Assembly (NCBI GenBank): GCA_023150835.1
Contig: JAKLKB010000003.1
Coordinates: 1-46,606 of the forward strand
Length of the DNA stretch: 46,606 nucleotides
DNA from: Myxococcota bacterium
Lineage (GTDB): Bacteria > Myxococcota_C > UBA6777
Direction of reading: 5' to 3'
Part shown: positions 16,100 through 25,228 of the stretch, one piece after another
Layout: the number at the start of each line of letters is the position of its first letter
How positions within the stretch are numbered: position 1 is the stretch's first letter
Notes under the pieces: generated by a model
Databases searched by the model: none
What the model was told of the DNA's origin: nothing
The model's input: only the letters and a program-made list of their open reading frames with translations
Position numbers and translations under genes: made by a program

Positions 16100-16714
16100 T
16101 TAGCGAGGAAGCGAGGAAGCGCTAGAGGGGCGAGATGACGCAGAGGATCGAGATGATGTGGAGGGTCGTGGTGGGGGCGACATGACGGGGGCTTGGGGGG
16201 GTTGAGCGGTGCGTGCGGATGGACGTTTGGGGGCTACGATGCGTCGAAGATCGTCGTTGCACAAGCCGACCAGTACGGCATTTCCAGCGGAGGTGACTTT
16301 TAATTCGGCGTAGCGTGCGCGGTCGTACCACGTTGCACGCCCTTCTTGAAAGAAGAACGATTCAGCACCGAGTTGGACGCGGTTTTTTCGGAACTTGTAT
16401 TGAAAGAAGATCTCGTTGGCAGCGAGCGTTTCGGAGCCGCTGTCGAGCCGACGAAAAGACCCGACACCTTGCGCATCGACGGAGAGAACCAAGCGACCGC
16501 TGGGTGGGAGCCTTTTGTGCTGACGTTCGGCTTGTTCGCTGATCTGATAGCGCAAGATCATGTAATCGCCTTGCATCAAAGATCGCGGATCGACGGGAGC
16601 CAAGCGCAAATAGACCGACTTCCCTTCGCGCAAAAGCTGCTCTTTTTGAAAGATCAGCCAGTTGGGGACCACCAAAGCGACGGCTGTTGCGACCCAAAAG
16701 ATCGTATTACGCAT
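16100..16714 (-). CDS. GDYXXLXY-motif membrane-anchored protein
   Basis: The 204-residue product has one N-terminal transmembrane helix (about 4-20) and the diagnostic GDYMILRY at 49-56. The rest is beta-rich (FFQYKFRKNRVQLGAESFFF). The final 40 residues are Ser/Pro/Arg-rich low complexity. ATG 16714 is chosen: GGAG is seven bases upstream and it overlaps the DUF4401 stop by eight bases (ATGCGTAA), indicating translational coupling. It is the third gene of a DUF2157-DUF4401-GDYXXLXY operon, a conserved trio of unknown function in many bacteria. Confidence 0.85.
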   Translation of the reverse strand: MRNTIFWVATAVALVVPNWLIFQKEQLLREGKSVYLRLAPVDPRSLMQGDYMILRYQISEQAERQHKRLPPSGRLVLSVDAQGVGSFRRLDSGSETLAANEIFFQYKFRKNRVQLGAESFFFQEGRATWYDRARYAELKVTSAGNAVLVGLCNDDLRRIVAPKRPSARTAQPPQAPVMSPPPRPSTSSRSSASSRPSSASSLPR

Positions 16715-17855
16715 GATGTTGCTCCTTGGCTGAGGCGGTGGAGGGGGCTTCAACAAAGCGAAGAAAACGGTACAAGCCCAACAAGATCAGGCCCGGGATC
16801 ATCAGCGCGAACGATTTGACAAGCAAAGTGACGTTCATGTTGTAGTAGTACGCGGAAAGAAAGAACAGCAACGCCACAACACTCAAGCCCATTAAAAAGC
16901 GGTCGCGCTCTGCAAAGCCCAAGGTTCCGAACAATCCAGCGATCAAGACGCCCGGGGTGTTGTAGGAAAAGCCGCAAAACAGAAGCATCCCAAATCCAAC
17001 GACCCAAACTTCGGTGCCAAGGGCCTTTTGCTCACGTTGCAACAAGCGCCACGCCACCCCCAACCACACCACCCCGATGCCCACAGCAGAAGGGATCCAC
17101 GACAAGACCCGAAACTTTCGGCTGACTTCTGGCAAGGCCGAAAAGATCAAGACACACACCAACGACACCGCGATACCGTTCCCAAGCACACTCCAAAGAT
17201 TCTCTTTCGTTCCCAACCAGCCGCGCTCTCCGAACCAAGGAAGAGACTCGTCGCCTTGAGAGTGGCCCGAACGCATCCACCAACAGATCGGAAGCAAGGC
17301 TGCGTACACGATCACCAAGACATGGATCGCGTGAGGTTGTTTCTGATGGATCACTCCAAACAGCGCAGTACTCCCAAATAGGACTGCCAAAAAACGCAGA
17401 ACGAGCGATGTGTTGAACAAAAACATCACGGTCTGCAAAACCACCACGATCAGTAAAAATTGAACGAGAGCATCGGAGCCTGACAACGATTTGGAAAGGC
17501 CAAAAAGCATCAAGATCTGACCGACGAGACTGGCCGCGATCATCAGTTGTTCAATGAAGTCACCGAGCCTTTGGCGCAACAAGTAGGCCGCCACAAGACA
17601 AGCCGCAGCGCCAAAAACAAAAGCTGCGCCGTGGTGTTTGTAGATCTCGGTGACTCCCAAAAAGATCGAGAAAAAGATCGCGGCGAGCCAAGCACCGATC
17701 CCTACCAAAAAGCGAACATACCAAGGAGTCGAATCGACCGCCTGCAACAGACGTTGTGAGAGCTTTTCTTCGGTCGCTGTATCCAAAAGCTGATGCTCGC
17801 GCCATCGCTCCAAAAGCTGCTGCCATCGTTTCTTTTCGTTATTTGGATTGGGCAT
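16707..17855 (-). CDS. DUF4401 family multi-pass membrane protein
   Basis: A 382-residue integral membrane protein with roughly ten hydrophobic helices after a charged N-terminus (about 1-45: NEKKRWQQLLERWREHQLLD and so on). The family call rests on helix layout, length and, above all, its place between the DUF2157 and GDYXXLXY genes. The ATG at 17855 has an AAAGGT site and overlaps the end of the DUF2157 gene by 17 bases. Function is unknown; the trio is presumed to form a membrane complex. Confidence 0.75.
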   Translation of the reverse strand: MPNPNNEKKRWQQLLERWREHQLLDTATEEKLSQRLLQAVDSTPWYVRFLVGIGAWLAAIFFSIFLGVTEIYKHHGAAFVFGAAACLVAAYLLRQRLGDFIEQLMIAASLVGQILMLFGLSKSLSGSDALVQFLLIVVVLQTVMFLFNTSLVLRFLAVLFGSTALFGVIHQKQPHAIHVLVIVYAALLPICWWMRSGHSQGDESLPWFGERGWLGTKENLWSVLGNGIAVSLVCVLIFSALPEVSRKFRVLSWIPSAVGIGVVWLGVAWRLLQREQKALGTEVWVVGFGMLLFCGFSYNTPGVLIAGLFGTLGFAERDRFLMGLSVVALLFFLSAYYYNMNVTLLVKSFALMIPGLILLGLYRFLRFVEAPSTASAKEQHHA

Positions 17856-18855
17856 GGTGATGTACCTTTCGCAACAAAAAGGCCGCAAGGGCCACTTCCG
17901 CGATCACAAGCAAGCTCAAAAAGAAAAAGGTCTCTAGCCCGTCTTTCATCCAGCGGCCTACAAACACCGTTGAAACCACCACAAAACTCAGGGCGACCCC
18001 CACCAACGCAAACAGATCTACGCGGCGGAGCGCATACACCCACACCAGCAGCGGCATTCCAAGGACATAACCAAGCACCCAAAAAGGCCGAAAATGCGGG
18101 AGTTCATCGTGCATATAGCGGCTTTCCGTGATGACGAGGACCATCGCCGTAGATAGAGCATACAGGATCACGATCAACAACATACGAGGCACCCATCTCA
18201 CGGGGGTTTGCAACCACGGAAAGCGACGAATAGAGAGGTATTCCCACACGGCCAAGGCCACCGCATTCATCGCCATCATCGCGGATAATGCGGAAAGTCC
18301 ACCCAGACGATCTGGGATGACTTGAGCGCAAAACAACACGACCGTCAAAAGAACCAACACCCACCACACAAACCACGCAGCCGCAAGACGGCTGATCAGC
18401 ACCCACCCAAACACCAACAAGAACCATCCCAAAAACAACGTGAAGGCATCAGCCCCTGTCTGATACGTCTGCCCATACACCGCCAACAGCGGCCCCACCA
18501 ACAAGATCGCCAGCAACAGCGAAGCCTGCCCTCCAAGCTTCTCCAATCCCCGCTGCCAAGCGATCAACGCCGCCCCAAGGATCGCGATCTCCAACAGGCC
18601 GAACTTCACAAAACGCCCCATATTGGCCCAGTTGTAAGCAAAGAAAAAGATCACCCCCGCCACCAACAAACCGATGCCTAAAAACAAAAACACATACGAC
18701 ACAAACGCCCGCCATGTGATCCACGACGCACGTTCTTTCCCGATCCATTCGAGCGCATCCGTATGCGCTTCTTTCGACAAAAGACCTTCTTTTTCAAAGG
18801 CATCCAACTGCTCTGCCTTCACTTCGGTTCGTAACGCCCATGCGATATCAGCCAT
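17839..18855 (-). CDS. DUF2157 family multi-pass membrane protein
   Basis: A 338-residue protein. Residues 1-50 form a soluble helical head (EQLDAFEKEGLLSKEAHTDA) typical of DUF2157, followed by about ten transmembrane helices. The first includes LGIGLLVAGVIFFFAYNWANM, the family's most recognisable segment. A GGAGGG site precedes the ATG. It leads the operon with DUF4401 and GDYXXLXY genes and itself follows the beta-propeller lipoprotein gene by 24 bases, so all four may be transcribed together. Biochemical function is unknown. Confidence 0.85.
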   Translation of the reverse strand: MADIAWALRTEVKAEQLDAFEKEGLLSKEAHTDALEWIGKERASWITWRAFVSYVFLFLGIGLLVAGVIFFFAYNWANMGRFVKFGLLEIAILGAALIAWQRGLEKLGGQASLLLAILLVGPLLAVYGQTYQTGADAFTLFLGWFLLVFGWVLISRLAAAWFVWWVLVLLTVVLFCAQVIPDRLGGLSALSAMMAMNAVALAVWEYLSIRRFPWLQTPVRWVPRMLLIVILYALSTAMVLVITESRYMHDELPHFRPFWVLGYVLGMPLLVWVYALRRVDLFALVGVALSFVVVSTVFVGRWMKDGLETFFFLSLLVIAEVALAAFLLRKVHHHAQSK

Positions 18856-18879
18856 CGCGTCTTCCCTCCGTTGTTGTCC

Positions 18880-21321
18880 TCAAGGAACGATCTTCCCAAA
18901 AAAGAGATCAAATCCCAAGGGCTTATCTTTTCCATCAAAACGAGCGCCTTGGTATTCGACAGCCCCATCAAATGACGCAGCATAAAAGAGGCTGTCTTCC
19001 CCATCCACAAAAAAAACAGGCAGGCTTTGCAGAAAAAGACCGAAATTTCCGCCGATCTTTTGAATCGAATCAACCCACGTCGGCTCTCCGCTCATGGAGA
19101 GGCGCGAAAGGAAAATACTTTCTCTTTGTGTGTTGAGTTCTTGTTTTCCAAAAGTCATCTTTTTTGCGAAACGGCCCGTCATGTGGGGATTTTCTTTGGA
19201 GTCCAACAGAATCCCCAACGCTTCACTGCCCGCCTCTCCAACAAATGCTTTGCTCCAAAGCGCTTTACCTTGCGCGTCGAGGCCGACAACAAAAGCGTGT
19301 GCGTCGCTCGTTGGAGCCAAATGTTCAGGCAAGAGATCGACTTGCAGCTTTCCTCGAAAAGAACCCGCCACAAACACCCGTCCATCCGAAGCAACAGCGA
19401 TTCCACCGAATCGATCGTTTTCCTTTCCACCCAACGCACGCAGCCAAACCACCGCGTGTTGCGCGTTTAATTTCATCACAAAGATATCCGTGTCGGTAAG
19501 AGACTTCGAGGTGACGATCTGAGATCCCTCAGCAAAAATGCTTTGGAATGCGCCCGCCAAAAAGAGATCACCATTGCGTGCGAGATGGAAGCGTGGCCGT
19601 TGCATCTCACTTTGAAATCCTCTGATGGACAAAGCTTTTCCTTCAGCATCAAACTTCGCCAAAAAAAACGTTTTTGTCAGACCCGCTGAAGCAGCGCACC
19701 TTGGAGCATTTGCGTCGGCTCCAAGCTTTGTCTCAGACCCCACAAACCCTCCCAAAAGCAACAGCGTCCCATCCTCCGCAAGTTGGAGTTGATAGGCTTC
19801 TTCTTGGCTTGTCGTTCCGTACGATCTCGCCCACAAGATCTGACCATCCCGATCGATCTTCAACAAAAAGAGGTCTGTCCCCCCCGCTGCTTGTAGGCGT
19901 TGGCCGCCCTCCAAAAGATCTGTCTTGTAAGCCCCTGCGATGTAGCAATGCTCCAAAGCATCACAAACCACGCCTGCTGCCTTGGCAAACCCTTGTGAAC
20001 GAAGATGTTTGCTCCATCCCACCGCGCCTTCTTGGTTGAAGCGGACGACAAACACATCACTCGATTCTGTAAGCGTACCCGACTGAAAACTATCTTTTCC
20101 AAGAATTACCTTCCCCGAAAAATCGCCCACAAAGACCAACGATCGAGACGATTTGAGATAGCCAAACCCCCTAGGGACGGCCTCTGGAACGATCGTGTCG
20201 GCGAGGTATTGCGTCTGCATCAAGTTCATCCAACTGCAATGCTTTTGTGGGCAAGAGCAAACCCCCTTCTGGCAAGTCTTTTGAAAAAAGCAGCGGTTCC
20301 CACACGCGCCACAATGCCCACGGTCGGTCTGTAGATTCGCGCACTGGCCGCCGCAATCCGTCGGAGAATCCACACCACAAGTACAACGTCCCCCACTACA
20401 GACCTCGCCTGATTCACAGGTTCGACCACAAGCCCCGCAATTACGGGCATCACTCAACACATTGAAGCAGCGCTCTCCACAACAAGCCTCTCCTTGGAGA
20501 CAATCGGCTTCCTCACGACATGGCTTAATCGGAGAGACACAGACCATCTTCCCTTCGTCCGTTTGTACAGGGATCTTTTGACCGACGCACTCGCTCCATA
20601 CCCCTTCTGCCAAGCAGGTCTGTATGCCCTCTTTACACCCCGACTGTCCGATGGTTTTGGTTGGCCCACCATAACACCGCTGCGTCGACTTCGATTCGCA
20701 GCGACAACCTTCGTCGATCAACCCGTTGCAATTGTTGTCCAAACCATCATTGCAACGTTCGGAGATGGACAAGATCTGATCCAGACAAGGCCCCCACAAA
20801 AAATCATCTGCACAATACTGATAACCTGCTTGGCAAATACCTGTATTTAACAAAGAAAGATTCCCAGAAAAGCAGCTTCTTTTTTCTCCCGGGGTCGCAC
20901 ACTGGCACGATGCGCTCAATTCATCGTTCTGGCCGTTACAATCGTTGTCAAGACGATCACACACTTCTTTTTGAGGCAAGATCTGCCCCAAGCAAGGTGA
21001 CCAGACCCCAGAAGAAAGGCAGATCTTCTTCCCGCCACGACAAAGCCCCACATCCAACGTGCCCGCAGGCCCTTCATAACAAGATTGTTCTTGTCCAGCC
21101 TCGCACACCGAGGACTGGCAACGACCGCTCAAGCAATAGACCAACGGGGCACTGGCAGCGCAATCGCTGTGTTGAGAACAAGGTCTTTCTGCTTTTTCTA
21201 GGCATCCAGAAAAACACATCCCACACAACAACACACCCAACCAACCCCACCGCAAAGCCGGTCCCAACCCTCGCAACAAGCCTCTTCCCAACACGCCCGA
21301 TCCAACATCTTTATTTGCCAT
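18880..21321 (-). CDS. Large lipoprotein with MopE-like Cys modules and SBBP-type beta-propeller repeats
   Basis: An 813-residue exported protein. A lipobox FSGC (37-40) follows a hydrophobic stretch, suggesting lipidation at Cys40. The N-terminal half is Cys-rich and includes two MopE-like modules (CDRLDNDCNGQNDE and CNDGLDNNCNGLIDE, Asp/Asn-rich and possibly metal-binding). They are followed by CGACG-type Cys motifs near 290-350. From about 370 to the end there are propeller-like blades (DVFVVRFNQEGAVGWSKHL; DLFLLKIDRDGQILWARSYG) typical of SBBP repeats. It is probably located at the outer surface or in the periplasm. The start ATG 21321 has a GGGGA site. The DUF2157 operon follows by 24 bases on the same strand. 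Confidence 0.8.
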   Translation of the reverse strand: MANKDVGSGVLGRGLLRGLGPALRWGWLGVLLCGMCFSGCLEKAERPCSQHSDCAASAPLVYCLSGRCQSSVCEAGQEQSCYEGPAGTLDVGLCRGGKKICLSSGVWSPCLGQILPQKEVCDRLDNDCNGQNDELSASCQCATPGEKRSCFSGNLSLLNTGICQAGYQYCADDFLWGPCLDQILSISERCNDGLDNNCNGLIDEGCRCESKSTQRCYGGPTKTIGQSGCKEGIQTCLAEGVWSECVGQKIPVQTDEGKMVCVSPIKPCREEADCLQGEACCGERCFNVLSDARNCGACGRTCESGEVCSGGRCTCGVDSPTDCGGQCANLQTDRGHCGACGNRCFFQKTCQKGVCSCPQKHCSWMNLMQTQYLADTIVPEAVPRGFGYLKSSRSLVFVGDFSGKVILGKDSFQSGTLTESSDVFVVRFNQEGAVGWSKHLRSQGFAKAAGVVCDALEHCYIAGAYKTDLLEGGQRLQAAGGTDLFLLKIDRDGQILWARSYGTTSQEEAYQLQLAEDGTLLLLGGFVGSETKLGADANAPRCAASAGLTKTFFLAKFDAEGKALSIRGFQSEMQRPRFHLARNGDLFLAGAFQSIFAEGSQIVTSKSLTDTDIFVMKLNAQHAVVWLRALGGKENDRFGGIAVASDGRVFVAGSFRGKLQVDLLPEHLAPTSDAHAFVVGLDAQGKALWSKAFVGEAGSEALGILLDSKENPHMTGRFAKKMTFGKQELNTQRESIFLSRLSMSGEPTWVDSIQKIGGNFGLFLQSLPVFFVDGEDSLFYAASFDGAVEYQGARFDGKDKPLGFDLFFGKIVP

Positions 21322-21480
21322 GAATTTCCCCGATGGTGGTTGCTCTTCTCAAAAAAAAGACCACTCTATGTTTTCCTGCCCTGCCTAGAAAACAGCAGGG
21401 AAGACGATTTGCTTCTTGGCATGACGGAACATACTCCCACATGCTTATCAAAAAAAGCCCAAAACTGCAAAGGACGATCT
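21322..21480. promoter_or_regulatory. Divergent promoter region
   Basis: These 159 bases separate the divergently transcribed lipoprotein and M16C peptidase genes, so both promoters should lie here. An AAAGGA site sits just before 21481. No clear -10/-35 pair or operator could be read with confidence. Confidence 0.4.
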
Positions 21481-24453
21481 ATGTCACGAGCGATCACCCC
21501 CGCCGCCACCCACGACGCCGAAACCGCCTTATACGGATTCCGTATCACCCAAGTGACCGTCATCGAGGACATCAAAGTCCGCGCTTATGAGGCCACGCAC
21601 GAAAAAACAGGCGCACAAGTCCTCCACCTCCACTGCAACGACGAAGAGAACTTGTTTTCCGTCGGTTTCCGCACCCCTCCCCCCGATTCAACGGGCGTTG
21701 CGCATATCCTCGAACACAGCGTTCTCGCAGGTTCCGAAACCTACCCAGTCAAAGATGCCTTCAATGAACTCGGCAAGCGCACCCTCAACACCTTTCTCAA
21801 CGCGATGACATGGCCCGATCGCACCGTGTACCCCGTGGCTTCGGCGGTTCGTGCAGACTACTTCAATCTTGCCCGTGTATACGCTGATCTGGTGTTTCAC
21901 CCGCTGCTGCGAAAAGAGACCTTGCTTCAAGAAGGCCACCATCTCGAACTCGCCGATCCAGACGATCCGAACAGCCCGTTGATCATCAGCGGCATCGTCT
22001 ACAACGAGATGAAGGGCGTTTATGCTTCTCCTGAAAGTCTTGCCTATCGCGCCATCCAGCAAGAACTTCTCCCCAACACTCCTTACGGACTCGATTCGGG
22101 CGGAGATCCCGACAAGATCCCCGATCTCACCTACGAGGCCTTTGTCGACTTTCACCGACGATACTACTCCCCCTCAAACGCCCGCTTTTTTCTCTACGGC
22201 GACGTACCGCTCGATCAAAACCTTGCCTTTCTTGCCGAAGTACTGGCTCCTTTTGAGCGCGTACGAGTGGACTCTTCTCTTCCTGCACAACCGCGATTTA
22301 AGGAACCACGCCAAGTCAACGAGTCCTATCCTGTCGGTGATGACGAGCCTTTGGAGAAAAAAACCTTTGTCTCGTTGTGCTGGTTGGTGGGCGAGACCGT
22401 CGATGTTTTGGATAACTTGTTGATGGAGATCGCGATCAACGCCATCTATGGGACTTCTGCGGGTCCGCTGCGCAAGGCTTTGGTGGACTCGAAGCTTGGT
22501 CAAGATCTCTTCCCTTCTTCGGGCTTTGACAACGATATCCGCGAAAGCATTACACACGTCGGACTGCGTGGAACCGATCCCCAAAAGGCCGAAGACATCG
22601 AAGCCTTGATCTTTTCAACGCTGCGCCAGATCGTCAAAGAAGGCATCGATCCTGCGTTGATCGAAGCAACCTTCCATCAGATCGAGCTTTACGGCAAGGA
22701 GATCAACCCACCTTTTCCGATCATGCTGATGATGCGCGCCAATCCACCGTGGTTTTTTGGCGGCGATCCCAAGTCTGGGCTGACCTTTTCGACCTTGATC
22801 GAACAAGCCCGCGCTGCCTACCAAGCCAAGCCGCGCCTGTTTGAAGAGATGTTGCGCGAGCGCCTTATCGAAAATCCCCATCGCATCCGCTTGATCTTGC
22901 AACCCTCCAACACGCTCGCCCAAGAAAAACAAGCCGCCTTCCAAGCCAAGATGGCTGAACGCAAAGCCCAACTCAGCCCCGCTGAGATCGAATCCATCCG
23001 CCAAGAAGCCCTTGCCCTCAAAGAGTCCCAAGAAGCGCCGCCCGATCCCGAAGCCCTCGCCACCCTCCCCCAACTCGACCTCCACGATATCCCTCGTGAT
23101 GTCCGAACCATCCCCACCCAGATCCACTCGCTCGAAGGGGTGGAGATCGTCGAACATCCGCTGTTTACGAATGGTCTTGTGTACGTCGGTCTATCTTTCG
23201 ATATGAGGGATATCGCCGAACAGCACATCCCCTATCTCCCGCTGTTTGGGCGCGCCACCGTAGGACTTGGGGCAGCGGGCTTCACCTACGATCAGATGGC
23301 CGTCCGTATCGCCCAACACACGGGCGGTTTTGGAGCAAGCCCCACCGTTGGCCGCCACCTCCACAACCACGCTCCCTTTCAGCGCGTCCTGCTTGATGGA
23401 AAGTTCCTCCCACGCAACACCGACGAATTCTTTTCTATCCTGACGGATCTGCTCACCGCCTCCAACACCCGTGAATACGAGCGCCTGCGCGATCTGATCC
23501 GCGCTGCTGCCAGTCAAGCGCACAGCCGATTGATCCCGAGCGGCCACAACTTCGCCTATCTACGGGCCGCCGCTGCCTTAGACTTCACCCACTGGCGGCG
23601 CGAACAATGGGAAGGCACCACACAGATCCAATTCCTCCAAGGTCTTGTTCGCCGTCTTGACGAAGAGACCGAAGCGATCGCTCTACACATCGCCGACCTC
23701 CAAGCCCAGATCTTTGTGCGCAACCGCTTGCAGATCCACATCGCCGCTGATCCAGAGATCCTTGACGAGATCCACCCCCGTCTATCGGCCTTCTTGCGCG
23801 ATCTCCCCGCAGGCTCCCACGCGATCCCCACACCACCACCTCATCTCGATCTGCCCCGTCACATCGGTGTAGAGATCCCCGCAGAAGTCAACTACGTCGC
23901 GCAAGTCCTCCAAATGCCCGATATGCTTGATGCACGCGCCCCTGCTTTCGAGATGCTGGCCGAAGTCCTTTCCAACGATCTGCTCTATCAAAAGATCCGC
24001 GTTCAAGGCGGAGCCTACGGCGGTTTCTCGTTCTACTCAGGCGACTCGGGCTTGCTTCCGATGATGTCCTACCGCGATCCCAATCTGATCGAAACCCTCC
24101 AAGTCTTCGCAAACGTCGCTGAATACGCCAACTCCGACGCCATCAACGACGAAGCCATCGACGCTTCCCGCCTCGGTGCGGTCGGTGCGCTCGACCGTGT
24201 GCTTGCCCCCAAACAACAACTGGATGCGGCTCGGCGGCGGATGCTGCTCGGTATCACAGACGAGGATCGCCGTCGCTTCCGTATCGGTCTCCTTGAAGTC
24301 GACGCTCACCAAGTCCGCCAAGCTGCCGCCCTTCTCACACAAGCCACACAACACGCCACCACCGCTGCCCTTGGCGCTCGTGCCCGTCTCGAAGAAGCCA
24401 ACGCCCGCCTGTCTTCTCCCCTCACCCTCGTCTCCATCTCACCCAAATCCTAA
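21481..24453 (+). CDS. M16C-family zinc metallopeptidase (PreP-like)
   Basis: The 990-residue product has the inverted zinc motif HILEH (75-79) within STGVAHILEHSVLAGSETYP, and GIVYNEMKGVYASP further on, both typical of M16C peptidases such as presequence protease. The length (about 1000) and the two-half layout also fit PreP. These enzymes degrade short unfolded peptides in a closed chamber. No signal peptide is seen on the chosen start. ATG 21481 has AAAGGA seven bases upstream; 47 earlier in-frame codons are Lys/Cys-rich and unlikely to be translated. The gene runs convergently into the macrodomain gene. Confidence 0.9.
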   Translation: MSRAITPAATHDAETALYGFRITQVTVIEDIKVRAYEATHEKTGAQVLHLHCNDEENLFSVGFRTPPPDSTGVAHILEHSVLAGSETYPVKDAFNELGKRTLNTFLNAMTWPDRTVYPVASAVRADYFNLARVYADLVFHPLLRKETLLQEGHHLELADPDDPNSPLIISGIVYNEMKGVYASPESLAYRAIQQELLPNTPYGLDSGGDPDKIPDLTYEAFVDFHRRYYSPSNARFFLYGDVPLDQNLAFLAEVLAPFERVRVDSSLPAQPRFKEPRQVNESYPVGDDEPLEKKTFVSLCWLVGETVDVLDNLLMEIAINAIYGTSAGPLRKALVDSKLGQDLFPSSGFDNDIRESITHVGLRGTDPQKAEDIEALIFSTLRQIVKEGIDPALIEATFHQIELYGKEINPPFPIMLMMRANPPWFFGGDPKSGLTFSTLIEQARAAYQAKPRLFEEMLRERLIENPHRIRLILQPSNTLAQEKQAAFQAKMAERKAQLSPAEIESIRQEALALKESQEAPPDPEALATLPQLDLHDIPRDVRTIPTQIHSLEGVEIVEHPLFTNGLVYVGLSFDMRDIAEQHIPYLPLFGRATVGLGAAGFTYDQMAVRIAQHTGGFGASPTVGRHLHNHAPFQRVLLDGKFLPRNTDEFFSILTDLLTASNTREYERLRDLIRAAASQAHSRLIPSGHNFAYLRAAAALDFTHWRREQWEGTTQIQFLQGLVRRLDEETEAIALHIADLQAQIFVRNRLQIHIAADPEILDEIHPRLSAFLRDLPAGSHAIPTPPPHLDLPRHIGVEIPAEVNYVAQVLQMPDMLDARAPAFEMLAEVLSNDLLYQKIRVQGGAYGGFSFYSGDSGLLPMMSYRDPNLIETLQVFANVAEYANSDAINDEAIDASRLGAVGALDRVLAPKQQLDAARRRMLLGITDEDRRRFRIGLLEVDAHQVRQAAALLTQATQHATTAALGARARLEEANARLSSPLTLVSISPKS

Positions 24454-24474
24454 CACCGCCTAAATCTTCTTCGA

Positions 24475-25152
24475 TCACCCGAGATCTTCTTCCTTGACAT
24501 CATACACAACGGGTTGTGCGCGATAATCTTGAAGTTTTTTCATCCCTTTGAGCGTGCGCGCCAGCACTTTTTGCATCACTTGGTAGTTTGGAAGCTGGTG
24601 GCGGCGAAAGAGTGCGTATCCGCTCCACATCAGCTGTGCGCAGATATCCACGGGAACTTGCCCAGTTTGCGCACCAAGCCCGGGGATGGCCACCGAACGG
24701 ATCGGATCTGCGGGGTGTTTGTCGTTGTGGATGTGGATGGCTTGAAACGCCGCAGCGCAAGCCAACGCAACATTGACGGTTCCGCTGATGTCTTGGGCGG
24801 ATTCGTTCATGGTAGGTGTGGAGATCAGATAGCGCGGGATCTCCGCCCCCGTCTCCACACAAGTCGCACAACCCACCGGCAAAAAGCCATCGAATTGTTC
24901 CGCGATCGCGAATTGTACGCGCTCTTGGATGATATCGCCAAAATGCTCCACCAACACCCGATCCAATCCCCCGTCCATCTCGCCATGCGAGTTGGTGGGC
25001 GTCACCCAAGCATCGACCTCTTGCCGCAAGATCGAACCGTGACGGATCTCCAACTCCAACTCATCCAACGTACCCTCTCGCGCCAAAAATACTTCGCGCC
25101 AAGCCTTCATCATCTCTCGGTTGAGATCGATCAACACCACTTTTGTTTTCAC
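24475..25152 (-). CDS. Macrodomain protein, probable ADP-ribose binding or hydrolysis
   Basis: The 225-residue product carries macrodomain loops: TPTNSHGEMDGGLDRVL (about 51-67), the NxxGxxDGG-type substrate loop, and AIPGLGAQTGQVP (about 154-166), the Gly-rich phosphate loop. ISGTVNVALACAAAF and a DII(Q/E)R segment also fit the fold. Macrodomains bind ADP-ribose and many remove it from proteins. The GTG start at 25152 is fixed by GGGAGG six bases upstream; an earlier in-frame start lacks this. It lies 76 bp downstream of the PARP gene on the same strand, so the two probably form a writer and reader/eraser pair. Hydrolase activity cannot be told from binding by sequence alone. Confidence 0.85.
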   Translation of the reverse strand: MKTKVVLIDLNREMMKAWREVFLAREGTLDELELEIRHGSILRQEVDAWVTPTNSHGEMDGGLDRVLVEHFGDIIQERVQFAIAEQFDGFLPVGCATCVETGAEIPRYLISTPTMNESAQDISGTVNVALACAAAFQAIHIHNDKHPADPIRSVAIPGLGAQTGQVPVDICAQLMWSGYALFRRHQLPNYQVMQKVLARTLKGMKKLQDYRAQPVVYDVKEEDLG

Positions 25153-25158
25153 CGCGAA

Positions 25159-25164
25159 CCTCCC
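25159..25164 (-). promoter_or_regulatory. Ribosome binding site fixing the GTG start of the macrodomain gene
   Basis: GGGAGG on the minus strand is spaced six bases from GTG 25152-25150. It is the strongest site near the N-terminus and lies inside the longer open frame. Confidence 0.6.
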
Positions 25165-25228
25165 TTCGGATCGGCCTTTCACGCCTCATCCATCCATGTC
25201 CGACACAGCCTCCACCGCACCGAACCGC

